DNA of 64,000 nt, taken from positions 54,070 through 118,069 of the forward strand of contig NW_027479467.1 in assembly GCF_051014685.1 (NCBI RefSeq). Reading direction: 5' to 3'. Position numbers and translations under genes: made by a program. This DNA is from Ptiloglossa arizonensis (lineage: Eukaryota; Arthropoda; Insecta; Hymenoptera; Colletidae). A model generated the notes under the pieces. The model ran no database searches. It saw only the letters and a list, made by a program, of their open reading frames with translations, and had not been told where the DNA came from. Shown piece after piece: positions 11,502-24,200 of the stretch. The stretch's first letter is position 1. Every line of letters begins with the position of its first letter.

Positions 11502-13091
11502 GGCGAGTTTCTACTGTCAGATGCAATAGGAATTTTTGGTTAGGTCAATCCGTTCGCGAGATATGGGAGTTTGAAGCTAAGAAATGGTTGAGAAGAGAGT
11601 AAATTTTTTGCAATTTTGCTGCTCCAAACGCTTAACCACAAAGGCCTAAGGGAAAAAGACACACACCGTTGTAATCGGGCGAGTTTCTACTTTCAGATGC
11701 AATAGGAATTTTTGGGTTAGGTCAATCCGTTCGCGAGATATGGGAGCTTGAAGCTAAGAAATGGTGGAGAAGAGAGTAAATTTTTCGCATTTCTGCTGCA
11801 CCAAACGCTTAACCAGAAGGCCTAGGGAACAAATACACATACCGTTGTAATCGGGCGAGTTTCTACTTTCAGATGCAATAGGAATTTTTGGGTTAGGTCA
11901 ATCCGTTCGCGAGATATGGGAGTTTGAAGCTCAGAAATGGTTGAGAAGAGAATGAATTTTTCGCAATTCTGCTGCTCCAAACGCTTAACCAGAATGGCCT
12001 AGGGAAAAAATGCACATACCGTTGTAATCGGGCGAGTTTCTACTTTCAGATGCAATAGGAATTTTTGGGTTAGGTCAATCCGTTCGCGAGATATGGGAGT
12101 TTGAAGCTAAGAAATGGTTGAGAAGAGAGTAAATTTTTTGCACTTCTGCTGCTCCAAACGCTTAACCAGAAAGGCCTAAGGGAAAAAGACACACACCGTT
12201 GTAATCGGGCGAGTTTCTACTTTCTGATGCAATAGGAATTTTTGGGTTAGGTCAATCTGTTCGCGAGATATGGGAGTTTGAAGCTAAGAAATGGTTGAGA
12301 AGAGAGTAAATTTTTTGCAATTCTGCTGCTCCAAACGCTTAACCAGAAAGGCCTAAGGGAAAAAGACGCACACCGTTGTAATCGGGCGAGTTTCTACTTT
12401 CAGATGCAATAGGAATTTTTGGGTTAGGTCAATCCGTTCGCGAGATATGGGAGTTTGAATCTAAGAAATGGTTGAGAAGAGAGTAAATTTTTCGCAATTC
12501 TGCTGCACCAAACGCTTAACCAGAAGGCCTAGGGAACAAATACACATACCGTTGTAATCGGGCGAGTTTCTACTTTCAGATGCAATAGGAATTTTTGGGT
12601 TAGGTCAATCCGTTCGCGAGATATGGGAGTTTGAAGCTCAGAAGTGGTTGAGAAGAGAATGAATTTTTCGCAATTCTGCTGCTCCAAACGCTTAACCAGA
12701 AAGGCCTAGGGAAAAAGTACACATACCGTTGTAATCGGGCGAGTTTCTACTTTCAGACGCAACAGGAATTTTTGGGTTGGGTCAATCCGTTCGCGAGATA
12801 TGGGACTTTGAAGCCAAGTAATGGTTGAGAAGACAACAAATTTTTCGCAATTCTGCTGCTCCAAACGCTTAACCAGAATGGCATAGGGAAAAAATACACA
12901 TACCGTTGTAATCGGGCGAGTTTCTACTTTCAGATGCAATAGGAATTTTTTGGTTAGGTCAATCCGTTCGCGAGATATGGGAGTTTGAAGCTCAGAAATG
13001 GTTGAGAAGAGAGTAAATTTTTTGCAATTCTGCTGCTCCAAACGCTTAACCAGAAAGGCCTATGGGAAAAAGACGCACACCGTTGTAATCG
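11502..13091 (+). repeat. Domain II higher-order unit 4, truncated (9 monomers)
   Basis: Starts at the fourth 'ctactgtcag' monomer (11514) and follows the standard order for eight monomers. The ninth (about 12,915-13,091) has the 'ttttttggttagg' and 'gctcagaaatgg' left half of the usual ninth monomer but the 'ttttttgcaattc' and 'gacgcacaccg' right half of the tenth. The unit then stops and unrelated monomer types follow. Private variants include 'caattttgctg' near 11,612 and 'ctttctgatgc' near 12,223. Confidence 0.8.
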
Positions 13092-13892
13092 GGCGAGTTT
13101 CTACTTTCAGATGCAATAGGAATTTTTGGATTAGGTCAATCCGTTCGCGAGATATGGGAGTTTGAAGCTATGAAATGGTTGCGAAGACAACAAATTTTTC
13201 GCAATTCTGCTGCTCCAAACGCTTAACCAGAATGGCCTAGGGAGAAAATACACATACTGTTGTAATCGGGCGAGTTTCTACTTTCATACGCAACAGGAAT
13301 TTTTGGTTAGGTCAATCCGTTCGCGAGATATGGGAGTTTGAAGCCAAGAAATGGTTGAGAAGGCAAAAAATTTTTCGCAATTCTGCTGCTCCAAACGCTT
13401 AACCAGAATGGCATAGGGAAAAAATACACACACCGTTGTAATCGGGCGAGTTTCCACTTTCAGACGCAGTAGGAATTTTTGGGTTAAGTCAATCCGTTCG
13501 CGAGATGTGGGAGTTTGAAGCTATGAAATGGATGAGAAGACAACAAATTTTTCACAATTCTGCTGCTCCAAACGCTTAACCAGAATGGCCTAGGGTAAAA
13601 ATACACATACCGTTGTAATCGGGCGAGTTTCTACATTCAGATGCAATAGCAATTTTTGGGTTAGGTCAATCCGTTCGCGAGATAAGGGAGTTTGAAGCCA
13701 AGAAATGGTTGAGAAGGCAACAAATTTTTCGCAATTCTGCTGCTCCAAACGCTTAACCAGAATGGCCTAGGGAGAAAATACACATACTGTTGTAATCGGG
13801 CGAGTTTCTACTTTCATACGCAACAGGAATTTTTGGTTAGGTCAATCCGTTCGCGAGATATGGGAGTTTGAAGCCAAGAAATGGTTGAGAAG
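13092..13892 (+). repeat. Patch of domain III-type monomers inside domain II
   Basis: Here the 'gagagtaaa' types are replaced by monomers with 'gctatgaaatggttgcg', 'ttcatacgcaac', 'gacgcagtagg' and 'gcaatagcaattttt'. The stretch from about 13,555 to 13,892 is nearly the same as 16,383-16,720 (offset 2,828 bp), sharing 'tagggtaaaaatac', 'gagataaggg' and 'ttcatacgcaacagg'. The copy ends inside a monomer whose right half reverts to 'gagagtaaatttttt'. Confidence 0.75.
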
Positions 13893-15741
13893 AGAGTAAA
13901 TTTTTTGCAATTCTGCTGCTCCAAACGCTTAACCACAAAGGCCTAAGGGAAAAGGACACACACCGTTGTAATCGGGCGAGTTTCTACTTTCAGATGCAAT
14001 AGGAATTTTTGGGTTAGGTCAATCCGTTCGCGAGATATGGGAGTTTGAAGCTAAGAAATGGTTGAGAAGAGAGTAAATTTTTCGCAATTCTGCTGCACCA
14101 AACGCTTAACCAGAAGGCCTAGGGAACAAATACACATACCGTTGTAATCGGGCGAGTTTCTACTTTCAGATGGAATAGGAATTTTTGGGTTAGGTCAATC
14201 CGTTCGCGAGATATGGGAGTTTGAAGCTCAGAAATGGTTGAGAAGAGAGTAAATTTTTTGCAATTCTGCTGCTCCAAACGCTTAACCACAAAGGCCTAAG
14301 GGAAAAGGACACACACCGTTGTAATTGGGCGAGTTTCTACTTTCAGATGCAATAGGAATTTTTGGGTTAGGTCAATCCGTTCGCGAGATATGGGAGTTTG
14401 AAGCTAAGAAATGGTTGAGAAGAGAGTAAATTTTTCGCAATTCTGCTGCACCAAACGCTTAACCAGAAGGCCTAGGGAACAAATACACATACCGTTGTAA
14501 TCGGGCGAGTTTCTACTTTCAGATGCAATAGGAATTTTTGGGTTAGGTCAATCCGTTCGCGAGATATGGGAGTTTGAAGCTCAGAAATGGTTGAGAAGAG
14601 AGTAAATTTTTTGCACTTCTGCTGCTCCAAACGCTTAACCAGAAACGCCTAAGGGAAAAAGACACACACCGTTGTAATCGGGCGAGTTTCTACTTTCAGA
14701 TGCAATAGGAATTTTTGGGTTAGGTCAATCTGTTCGCGAGATATGGGAGTTTGAAGCTAAGAAATGGTTGAGAAGAGAGTAAATTTTTTGCAATTCTGCT
14801 GCTCCAAACGCTTAACCAGAAAGGCCTAAGGGAAAAAGACGCACACCGTTGTAATCGGGCGAGTTTCTACTTTCAGATGCAATAGGAATTTTTGGGTTAG
14901 GTCAATCCGTTCGCGAGATATGGGAGTTTGAAGCTAAGAAATGGTTGAGAAGAGAGTAAATTTTTCGCAATTCTGCTGCACCAAACGCTTAACCAGAAGG
15001 CCTAGGGAACAAATACACATACCGTTGTAATCGGGCGAGTTTCTAATTTCAGATGCAATAGGAATTTTTGGGTTAGGTCAATCCGTTCGCGAGATATGGG
15101 AGTTAGAAGCTCAGAAATGGTTGAGAAGAGAATGAATTTTTCGCAATTCTGCTGCTCCAAACGCTTATCCAGAATGGCCTAGGGAAAAAATGCACATACC
15201 GTTGTAATCGGGCGAGTTTCTACTTTCAGATGCAATAGGAACTTTTGGGTTAGGTCACTCCGTTCGCGAGATATGGGAGTTTGAAGCCAAAAAATGGTTG
15301 ACAAGACAACAAATTTTTCGCACTTCTGCTGTTCCAAACGCTTAACCAGAATGGCCTAGGGGAAAAATACACATACCGTTGTAATCGGGCGAGATTCTAC
15401 TTTCAGATGCAATAGGAATTTTTGGGTTAGGTCAATCCGTTCGCGAGATGTGGGAGTTTGAAGCTAAGAAATGGTTGAGAAGAGAACAAATTTTTCGCAG
15501 TTCTGCTGCTCCAAACGCGAAACAGGTATGGCCTAGGGAGAAAGTACACATACCGTTGTAATCGGGCGAGTTTCTACTTTCAGATGCAATAGGAATTTTT
15601 GGGTTAGGTCAATCCGTTCGCGAGATAAGGTAGTTTCAAGACAAGAAATGGTTGAGAAGGCAACAAATATTTCGCACTTCTGCTGCTCCAAACGCTTAAC
15701 CCGAATGGTCTAGGAAAAAAATACACATACTGTTGTAATCG
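13893..15741 (+). repeat. Domain II remainder, with a 2-monomer duplication
   Basis: Domain II monomers resume. A dimer is duplicated at about 13.87-14.22 and 14.22-14.58 kb: both copies carry the otherwise unseen 'gggaaaaggacac' (13951 and 14304, offset 353 bp). From about 14,515 the order 'gctcag/aaacgcc', 'caatctg', 'gctgcacc', 'gttagaagctcag', 'gtcactccg', 'gcgaaacaggtatgg', 'ataaggtagtttc' parallels 9,739-10,796 in unit 3, but with intact monomers where unit 3 has hybrids. This is the last stretch carrying 'gagagtaaa' monomers. Confidence 0.78.
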
Positions 15742-16639
15742 GGCGAGTTTCTACTTTCAGATGCAATAGGAATTTTTGGGGTAGGTCAATCCGTTCGCGA
15801 GATATGGGACTATGAAGCGAGGAAATGGTTGAGAAGACAACAAATTTTTCGCACTTCTGCTGCTCCAAACGCTTAACCAGAATGGCCTAGGGAAAAAATA
15901 CACATACCGTTGTAATCGGGCCACTTTCTACTTTCAGACGCAACAGGAATTTTTGGGTTAGGTCAATCCGTTCGCGAGATATGGGAGTTTGAAGCCAAGA
16001 AATGTTTGAGAAGGCAAAAAATTTTTCGCAATTCTGCTGCTCCAAACGCGAAACCAGAATGGCCTAGGGGGAAAATACACATACTGTTGCAATCGGGCGA
16101 GTTTCTACTTTCAGATGCAATAGGAATTTTTGGGTTAGGTCAATCCGTTCGCGAGATATGGAAGTTTGAAGCTATAAAATGGTTGAGAAGACAACAAATT
16201 TTTCGCAATTCTGCTGCTCCAAACGCTTAACCAGAATGGCCTAGGGAAAAAATAAACATACCGTTGTAATCGGGCGAGTTTCTACTTTCAGATGCAATAG
16301 GAATTTTTGGGTTAGTTCAATCCGTTCGCGAGATAGGGGATTATGAAGCCAAGAAATGTTAGAGAAGGCAAAAAATTTTTCGCAATTCTGCTGCTCCAAA
16401 CGCTTAACCAGAATGGCCTAGGGTAAAAATACACATACCGTTGTAATCGGGCGAGTTTCTACATTCAGATGCAATAGCAATTTTTGGGTTAGGTCAATCC
16501 GTTCGCGAGATAAGGGAGTTTGAAGCCAAGAAATGGTTGAGAAGGCAACAAATTTTTCGCAATTCTGCTGCTCCAAACGCTTAACCAGAATGGCCTAGGG
16601 AGAAAATACACATACTGTTGTAATCGGGCGAGTTTCTAC

Positions 16640-17115
16640 TTTCATACGCAACAGGAATTTTTGGTTAGGTCAATCCGTTCGCGAGATATGGGAGTTTGAA
16701 GCCAAGAAATGGTTGAGAAGGCAAAAAATTTTTCGCAATTCTGCTGCTCCAAACGCTTAACCAGAACGGCATAGGGAAAAAATACACTTACCGTTGTAAT
16801 CGGGCGAGTTTCTATTTTCAGATGCAATAGGAATTTTTGGGTTAGGTCAATCCGTTCGCGAGATATGAGAGTTTGAAGCCAAGAAATGGTTGAGAAGGCA
16901 GAAAATTTTTCGCAATTCTGCTGCTCCAAACGCGAAACCAGAATGGCCTAGGGGAAAAATACACATACTGTTGCAATCGGGCGAGTTTCTACTTTCAGAT
17001 GCAATAGGAATTTTTGGGTTAGGTCAATCCGTTCGCGAGATATGGAAGTTTGAAGCTATAAAATGGTTGAGAAGACAACAAATTTTTCGCAATTCTGCTG
17101 CTCCAAACGCTTAAC
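16640..17115 (+). repeat. Cassette repeated at 18,762-19,237
   Basis: The run 'ttcatacgcaac', 'gtttctattttcag', 'gatatgagagtttg', 'gttgcaatcggg' recurs 2,122 bp downstream (12 monomers less 2 bp). 'gtttctattttc' occurs only in these two places as far as I can see. Small differences ('ccagaacggc' against 'ccagaatggc', 'gctataaaatgg' against 'gctaagaaatgg') show that the copies have diverged slightly. Confidence 0.75.
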
Positions 17116-17225
17116 CAGAATGGCCTAGGGAGAAAATACACATACCGTTGTAATCGGGCAAGTTTCTACTTTCAGATGCAATAGGAATTTTGGGATTAGG
17201 TCAATCCGTTCGCGAGATATGGGAG

Positions 17226-17815
17226 TTTGAAGCTAAGAAATGTTTGAGAAGGCAACAAATTTTTCGCAATTCTGCTGTTCCAAACGCGAAACCAGAATGG
17301 CCTAGGGAAAAAGTACACATACCGTTGTAATCGGGCGAGTTTCTACTTTCAGACGCAAGAGGAATTTTTGGGTTGGGTCAATCCGTTCGCGAGATGTGGG
17401 AGTTTGAAGCTAAGAAATGGTTGAGAAGAGAACAAATTTTTCGCAATTCTGCTGCTCCAAACGCGAAACAAGTATGGCCTAGGGAGAAAGTACACATACC
17501 GTTGTAATCGGGCGAGTTTCTACTTTCAGATGCAATAGGAATTTTTGGGTTAGCTCAATCTGTTCGCGAGATAGGGGATTATGAAGCCAAGAAATGGTTG
17601 AGAAGGCAAAAAATTTTTCGCAATTCTGCTGATCCAAACGCTTAACCAGAATGGCCTAGGGAAAAAATGCACATACCGTTGTAATCGGGCAAGTTTCTAC
17701 TTTCAGATGCAACAGGAATTTTTGGTTAGGTCAATCCGTTCGCGAGATATGGGAGTTTGAAGCCAAGAAATGGTTGAGAAGGCAAAAAATTTTGCGCAAT
17801 TCTGCTGCTCCAAAC
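17226..17815 (+). repeat. Duplicated segment, copy 1 (partner 20,585-21,174)
   Basis: A block of about 590 bp marked by 'gctgttccaaacgcg', 'gacgcaagagg', 'gagatgtggg', 'gcgaaacaagtatgg', 'gttagctcaatctg', 'gctgatccaaac' and 'ttttgcgcaattc' recurs 3,359 bp downstream (19 monomers less 4 bp). The copies differ at 'aaatgtttgag' against 'aaatggttgag' near the start. Confidence 0.8.
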
Positions 17816-20584
17816 GCTTAACCAGAATGGCCTAGGGAAAAAATACACATACCGTTGTAATCGGGCAAGTTTCTACTTTCAGATGCAAAAGGAATTTTTG
17901 GGTTAGGTCAATCCGTTCGCGAGATATGGGACCATGAAGCGAAGAAATGGTTGAGAAGACAACAAATTTTTCGCAATTCTGCTGCTCCAAACGCTTAACC
18001 AGAATGGCCTAGGGAAAAAATGCACATACCGTTGTAATCGGGCGAGTTTCTACTTTCAGGTGCAACAGGAATTCTTGGTTAGGTCAATCCGTTCGCGAGA
18101 TATGGGAGTTTGAAGCCAAGAAATGGTTGAGAAGGCAAAATATTTTTCGCAATTCTGCTGCTCCAAACGCTTAACCAGAATGGCATAGGGAAAAAATATA
18201 CACACCGTTGTAATCGGGCGAGTTTCTACTTTCAGATGCAATAGGAATTTTTGGATTAGGTCAATCCGTTCGCGAGATATGGGAGTTTGAAGCTATGAAA
18301 TGGTTGCGAAGACAACAAATTTTTCGCAATTCTGCTGCTCCAAACGCTTGACCAGAATGGCCTAGGGAAAAAATACACATACCGTTGTAATCGGGCGAGT
18401 TTCTACTTTCAGACGCAACAGGAATTTTTGGGTTAGGTCAATCCGTTCGCGAGATATGGGAGTTTGAAGCCAAGAAATGTTTGAGAAGGCAAAAAATTTT
18501 TCGCAATTCTGCTGCTCCAAACGCGAAACCAGAATGGCCTAGGGAAAAAGTGCACATCCCGTTGTAATCGGGCGAGTTTCTACTTTCAGATGCAATAGGA
18601 ATTTTTGGGTTAGGTCAATCCGTTCGCGAAATATGGGAGTTTGAATCTAAGAAATGGTTGAGAGGACAACAAATTTTTCGCAATTCTGCGGCTCCAATCG
18701 CTTAACCAGAATGGCCCAGGGAAAAAATACACATACCTTTGCAATGGGGCGAGTTTCTACATTCATACGCAACAGGAATTTTTGGGTTAGGTCAATCCGT
18801 TCGCGAGATATGGGAGTTTGAAGCCAAGAAATGGTTGAGAAGGCAAAAAATTTTTCGCAATTCTGCTGCTCCAAACGCTTAACCAGAATGGCATAGGGAA
18901 AAAATACACTTACCGTTGTAATCGGGCGAGTTTCTATTTTCAGATGCAATAGGAATTTTTGGGTTAGGTCAATCCGTTCGCGAGATATGAGAGTTTGAAG
19001 CCAAGAAATGGTTGAGAAGGCAGAAAATTTGTCGCAATTCTGCTGCTCCAAACGCGAAACCAGAATGGCCTAGGGGAAAAATACACATACTGTTGCAATC
19101 GGGCGAGTTTCTACTTTCAGATGCAATAGGAATTTTTGGGTTAGGTCAATCCGTACGCGAGATATGGGAGTTTAAAGCTAAGAAATGGTTGAGAAGACAA
19201 CAAATTTTTCGCACTTCTGCTGCTCCAAACGCTTAACAAGAATGGCCTAGGGAAAAAATACGCATACAGTTGTAATCGGGCGAGTTTCCACTTTCAGACG
19301 CAGTAGGAATTTTTGGGTTAAGTCAATCCGTTCGCGAGATATGGGAGCTTGAAGCTATGAAATGGTTGAGAAGACAACAAATTTTTCACAATTCTGCTGC
19401 TCCAAACGCTTAACCAGAATGGCCTAGGGAAAAAGTACACATACCGTTGTAATCGGGCGAGTTTCTACTTTCAGATGCACTAGGCATTTTTGGGTTAGGT
19501 CAATCCGTTCGCGAGATATGGGAGTTTGAAGCTAAGAAATGGTTGAGAAGAGAACAAATTTTTCGCAATTCTGCTGCTCCAAACGCTTAACCAGAATGGC
19601 CTAGGGAAAAAATGCACATACCGTTGTAATCGGTCGAGTTTCTACTTTCAGGTGCAACAGGAATTTTTGGTTAGGTCAATCCGTTCGCGAGATATGGGAG
19701 TTTGAAGCCAAGAAATGGTTGAGAAGGCAAAATATTTTTCGCAATTCTGCTGCTCCAATCGCTTAACCAGAATGGCCTAGGGATAAAATACACATACCGT
19801 TGCAATCGGGCGAGTTTCTACATTCATACACAAAGGAACTTTGGGTTAGGTCAATCCGTTCGAGAGATATGGGAGTTTGAAGCCAAGAAATGGTTGAGAA
19901 GGCAAAAAATTTTTCGCAATTCTGCTGCTCCAAACGCTTAACCGGAATGGCCTAGGGAAAAAATACACATACCGTTGTAATCGGGCAAGTTTCTACTTTC
20001 AGATGCAATAGGAATTTTTGGGTTAGGTCATTCCGTTCGCGAGATATGGGAGTTTGAAGCGAAGAAATGGTTGAGAAGGCAAATAATTTTTCGCAATTCT
20101 GCTGCTCCAAACGCTTAACCCGAATGGCCTAGGGTAAAAATACACATACCGTTGTAATAGGGCGAGTTTCTACTTTCAGATGCAATAGGAACTTTTTGGT
20201 TAAGTCAATCCGTTCGCGAGATTTGGGATTTTGAAGCCAAGAAATGGTTGAGAAGGCACAAAATTTTTCGCAATTCAGCTGCTCCAAACGCTTAACCAGA
20301 ATAGCCTAGGGAAAAAGTACACATACCGTGGCAATCGGGCGAGATTCTACATTCATACGCAACAGGAATTTTTGGGTTAGGTCAATCCGTTCGCGAGATA
20401 TGGGAGTTTGAAGCCAAGAAATGGTTGAGAAGGCAAATAATTTTTCGCAATTCTGCTGCTCCAAACGCTTAACCAGAATGGCCTAGGGTAAAAATACACA
20501 TACCGTTGTAATCGGGCGAGTTTCTACTTTCAGATGCAAGAGGAATTTTTGGGTTGGGTCAATCCGTTCGCGAGATGTGGGAGT

Positions 20585-21174
20585 TTGAAGCTAAGAAATG
20601 GTTGAGAAGGCAACAAATTTTTCGCAATTCTGCTGTTCCAAACGCGAAACCAGAATGGCCTAGGGAAAAAGTACACATACCGTTGTAATCGGGCGAGTTT
20701 CTACTTTCAGACGCAAGAGGAATTTTTGGGTTGGGTCAATCCGTTCGCGAGATGTGGGAGTTTGAAGCTAAGAAATGGTTGAGAAGAGAACAAATTTTTC
20801 GCAATTCTGCTGCTCCAAACGCGAAACAAGTATGGCCTAGGGAGAAAGTACACATACCGTTGTAATCGGGCGAGTTTCTACTTTCAGATGCAATAGGAAT
20901 TTTTGGGTTAGCTCAATCTGTTCGCGAGATAGGGGATTATGAAGCCAAGAAATGGTTGAGAAGGCAAAAAATTTTTCGCAATTCTGCTGATCCAAACGCT
21001 TAACCAGAATGGCCTAGGGAAAAAATGCACATACCGTTGTAATCGGGCAAGTTTCTACTTTCAGATGCAACAGGAATTTTTGGTTAGGTCAATCCGTTCG
21101 CGAGATATGGGAGTTTGAAGCCAAGAAATGGTTGAGAAGGCAAAAAATTTTGCGCAATTCTGCTGCTCCAAACG
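20585..21174 (+). repeat. Duplicated segment, copy 2 (partner 17,226-17,815)
   Basis: Carries the same ordered set of rare variants as copy 1, ending after 'ttttgcgcaattctg'. It then switches to 'gcgaaaccagaattgcc', a monomer that leads into the isolated 'acgtaagg' variant at 21,382, which otherwise belongs to the ends of the window. Confidence 0.8.
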
Positions 21175-21207
21175 CGAAACCAGAATTGCCTAGGGAAACA
21201 GTACACA

Positions 21208-21224
21208 TATCGTTGTAATCGGGC
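21208..21224 (+). other. CENP-B-box-like motif, 8 of 9 core bases
   Basis: A single substitution gives 'tatcgttgtaatcgggc', restoring one more essential base (8 of 9 core, 13 of 17 overall). It lies in a monomer that also has the 'cttgcctagg' to 'attgcctagg' type change and 'gggaaacag'. Probably a private point mutation; function unproven. Confidence 0.25.
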
Positions 21225-24200
21225 GAGTTTCTACTTTCAGATGAAATAGGAATTTTTGGGTTAGGTCAATCCGTTCGCAAGATATGGGAATTTGAAGGCA
21301 AGAAATGGTTGAGAAGGCAAACAATTTTTCGCAAGTCTGCTGCTCCAAACGCTTAACCAGAATGGCCTGGGGAAAAAATACACGTAAGGTTGTAATCGGG
21401 CGAGTTTCTACTTTCAGACGCAGCAGGAATTTTTGGGTTTGGTCAATCCGTTCGCGAGATATGGGACCATGAAGCGAAGAAATGGTTGAGAATACAACAA
21501 ATTTTTCGCACTTCTGCTGCTCCAATCGCTCAACCAGAATGGCCTAGGGAAAAAATACACATACAGTTGTAATCGGGCGAGTTTCTACTTTCAGACGCAG
21601 CAGCAATTTTTGGGTTTGGTCAATCCGTTCGCGAGATATGGGAGTTTAAAGCTAAGAAATGGTTGAGAAGACAACAAATTTTTCGCACTTCTGCTGCTCC
21701 AAATGCTTAACCAGAATGGCCTAGGGAAAAAATACACATACCGTTGTAATCGGGCAAGTTTCTACTTTCAGATGCAAAAGGAATTTTTGGGTTAGGTCAA
21801 TCCGTTCGCGAGATATGGGACCATGAAGCGAAGAAATGGTTGAGAAGACAACAAACTTTTCGCACTTCTGCTGCTCCAATCGCTCAACCAGAATGGCCTA
21901 GGGAAAAAATACACATACAGTTGTAATCGGGCGAGTTTCTACTTTCAGACGCAGCAGCAATTTTTGGGTTTGGTCAATCCGTTCGCGAGATATGGGAGTT
22001 TGAAGCTAAGAAATGGTTGAGAAGAGAACAAATTTTTCGCAATTCTGCTGCTCCAAACGCTTAACCAGAATGGCCTAGGGAAAAAATGCACATACCGTTG
22101 TAATCGGGCGAGTTTCTACATTCAGATGCAATAGGAATTTTTGAGTTAGGTCAATCCGTACGCGAGATATGGGAGTTTAAAGCTAAGAAATGGTTGAGAA
22201 GACAACAAATTTTTCGCACTTCTGCTGCTCCAAACGCTTAACAAGAATGGCCTAGGGAAAAAATACGCATACAGTTCTAATCGGGCGAGTTTCCACTTTC
22301 AGGCGCAGTAGGAATTTTTGGGTTAAGTCAATCCGTTCGCGAGATATGGGAGCTTGAAGCTATGAAATGGATGAGAAGACAACAAATTTTTCACAATTCT
22401 GCTGCTCCAAACGCTTAACCAGAATGGCCTAGGGAAAAAGTACACATACCGTTGTAATCGGGCGAGTTTCTACTTTCAGATGCAATAGGCATTTTTGGGT
22501 TAGGTCAATCCGTTCGCGAGATATGGGAGTTTGAAGCTAAGAAATGGTTGAGAAGAGAACAAATTTTTCGCAATTCTGCTGCTCCAAACGCTTAACCAGA
22601 ATGGCCTAGGGAAAAAATGCACATACCCTTGTAATCGGGCGTGTTTCTACTTTCAGGTGCAACAGGAATTTTTGGTTAGGTCAATCCGTTCGCGAGATAT
22701 GGGAGTTTGAAGCCAAGAAATGGTTGAGAAGGCAAAATATTTTTCGCAATTCTGCTGCTCCAAACGCTTAACAAGAATGGCATAGGGAAAAAATTCACAC
22801 ACCGTTGTAATCGGGCGAGTTTCTACTTTCAGAAGCAATAGGAATTTTTGGATTAGGTCAATCCGTTCGCGAGAAATGGGAGTTTGAAGCTATGAAATGG
22901 TTGCGAAGACAACAAATTTTTCGCAATTCTGCTGCTCCAAACGCTTTACCAGAATGGCCTAGGGAAAAAATACACATACCGTTGTGATCGGGCGAGTTTC
23001 TACTTTCAGACGCAACAGGAATTTTTGGGTTAGGTCAATCCGTTCGCGAGATATGGGAGTTTGAAGCCAAGAAATGTTTGAGAAGGCAAAAAATTTTTCG
23101 CAATTCTGCTGCTCCAAACGCGAAACCAGAATGGCCTATGGAAAAAATACACATACCGTTGTAATCGGGCGAGTTTCTACTTTCAGATGTAATAGCAATT
23201 TTTGGCTTAGGTCAATCCGTTCGCGAGATATGGGAGTTTGAAGCGAAGAAATGGTTGAGAAGACAACAAATTTTTCGCACTTCTGCTGCTCCAATCGCTT
23301 AACCAGAATGGCCTAGGGAAAAAATACACATACCGTTGCAATCGGGCGAGTTTCTACATTCATACACAACAGGAACTTTGGTTTAGGTCAATCCGTTCGA
23401 GAGATATGGGAGTTTGAAGCCAAGAAATGGTTGAGAAGGCAAAAAATTTTTCAGAATTCTGCTGCTCCAAACGCTTAACCGGAATGGCCTAGGGAAAAAA
23501 TACACATACCGTTGTAATCGGGCAAGTTTCTACTTTCAGATGCAATAGGAATTTTTGGGTTAGGTCATTCCGTTCGCGAGATATGGGAGTTTGAAGCGAA
23601 GAAATGGTTGAGAAGACAACAAATTTATCGCAATTCTGCTGCTCCAAACGCTTAACCAGAATGGCCTAGGGAAAAAATACACATACCTTTGTAATCGGGC
23701 GAGTTTCTACTTTCTGACGCAGCAGAAATTTTTGGGTTGGGTCAATCCGTCCGCAAGATTTGGGATTTTGAAGCCAAGAAATGGTTGAGAAGACAACAAA
23801 TTTTTCGCACTTCTGCTGCTCCAATCGCTCAACCAGAATGGCCTAGGGAAAAAATACACATACAGTTGTAATCGGGCGAGTTTCTACTTTCAGACGCAGC
23901 AGCAATTTTTGGGTTTGGTCAATCCGTTCGCGAGATATGGGAGTTTGAAGCTAAGAAATGGTTGAGAAGAGAACAAATTTTTCGCAATTCTGCTGCTCCA
24001 AACGCTTAACCAGAATGGCCTAGGGAAAAAATGCACATACCGTTGTAATCGGGCGAGTTTCTACTTTCAGATGCAATAGGAATTTTTGGGTTAGGTCAAT
24101 CCGTACGCGAGATATGGGAGTTTAAAGCTAAGAAATGGTTGAGAAGACAACAAATTTTTCGCACTTCTGCTGCTCCAAACGCTTAACAAGAATGGCCTAG

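Larger units (their letters stand above)
15742..22637 (+). repeat. Domain III: irregular mixed monomers
   Basis: About 39 monomers without one dominant higher-order period. Typical marks are 'gaaatgtttgagaaggc', 'gcgaaacc', 'ttcatacgcaacagg', 'ggtgcaacagg' and 'gacgcaagagg'. Local copies: the monomer pair at 15,990-16,230 recurs at 16,874-17,114 (+884) and 18,996-19,236 (+2,122 more). The region around 19.08-19.76 kb, marked 'gcactaggcattttt' (19,473), is the counterpart of parts of domain IV (30,436; 35,385; 41,926), so it may represent an older source of those copies. Confidence 0.75.

Noticed and set aside
23449..23464. Functional hairpin at the 10-bp palindrome 'cagaattctg' (also in the matching copies near 29.46, 34.41 and 41.31 kb)
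   Set aside because: It arises from one substitution ('tttttcgcaattctg' to 'tttttcagaattctg') in a single monomer lineage copied along with its block; there is no loop or conserved stem.
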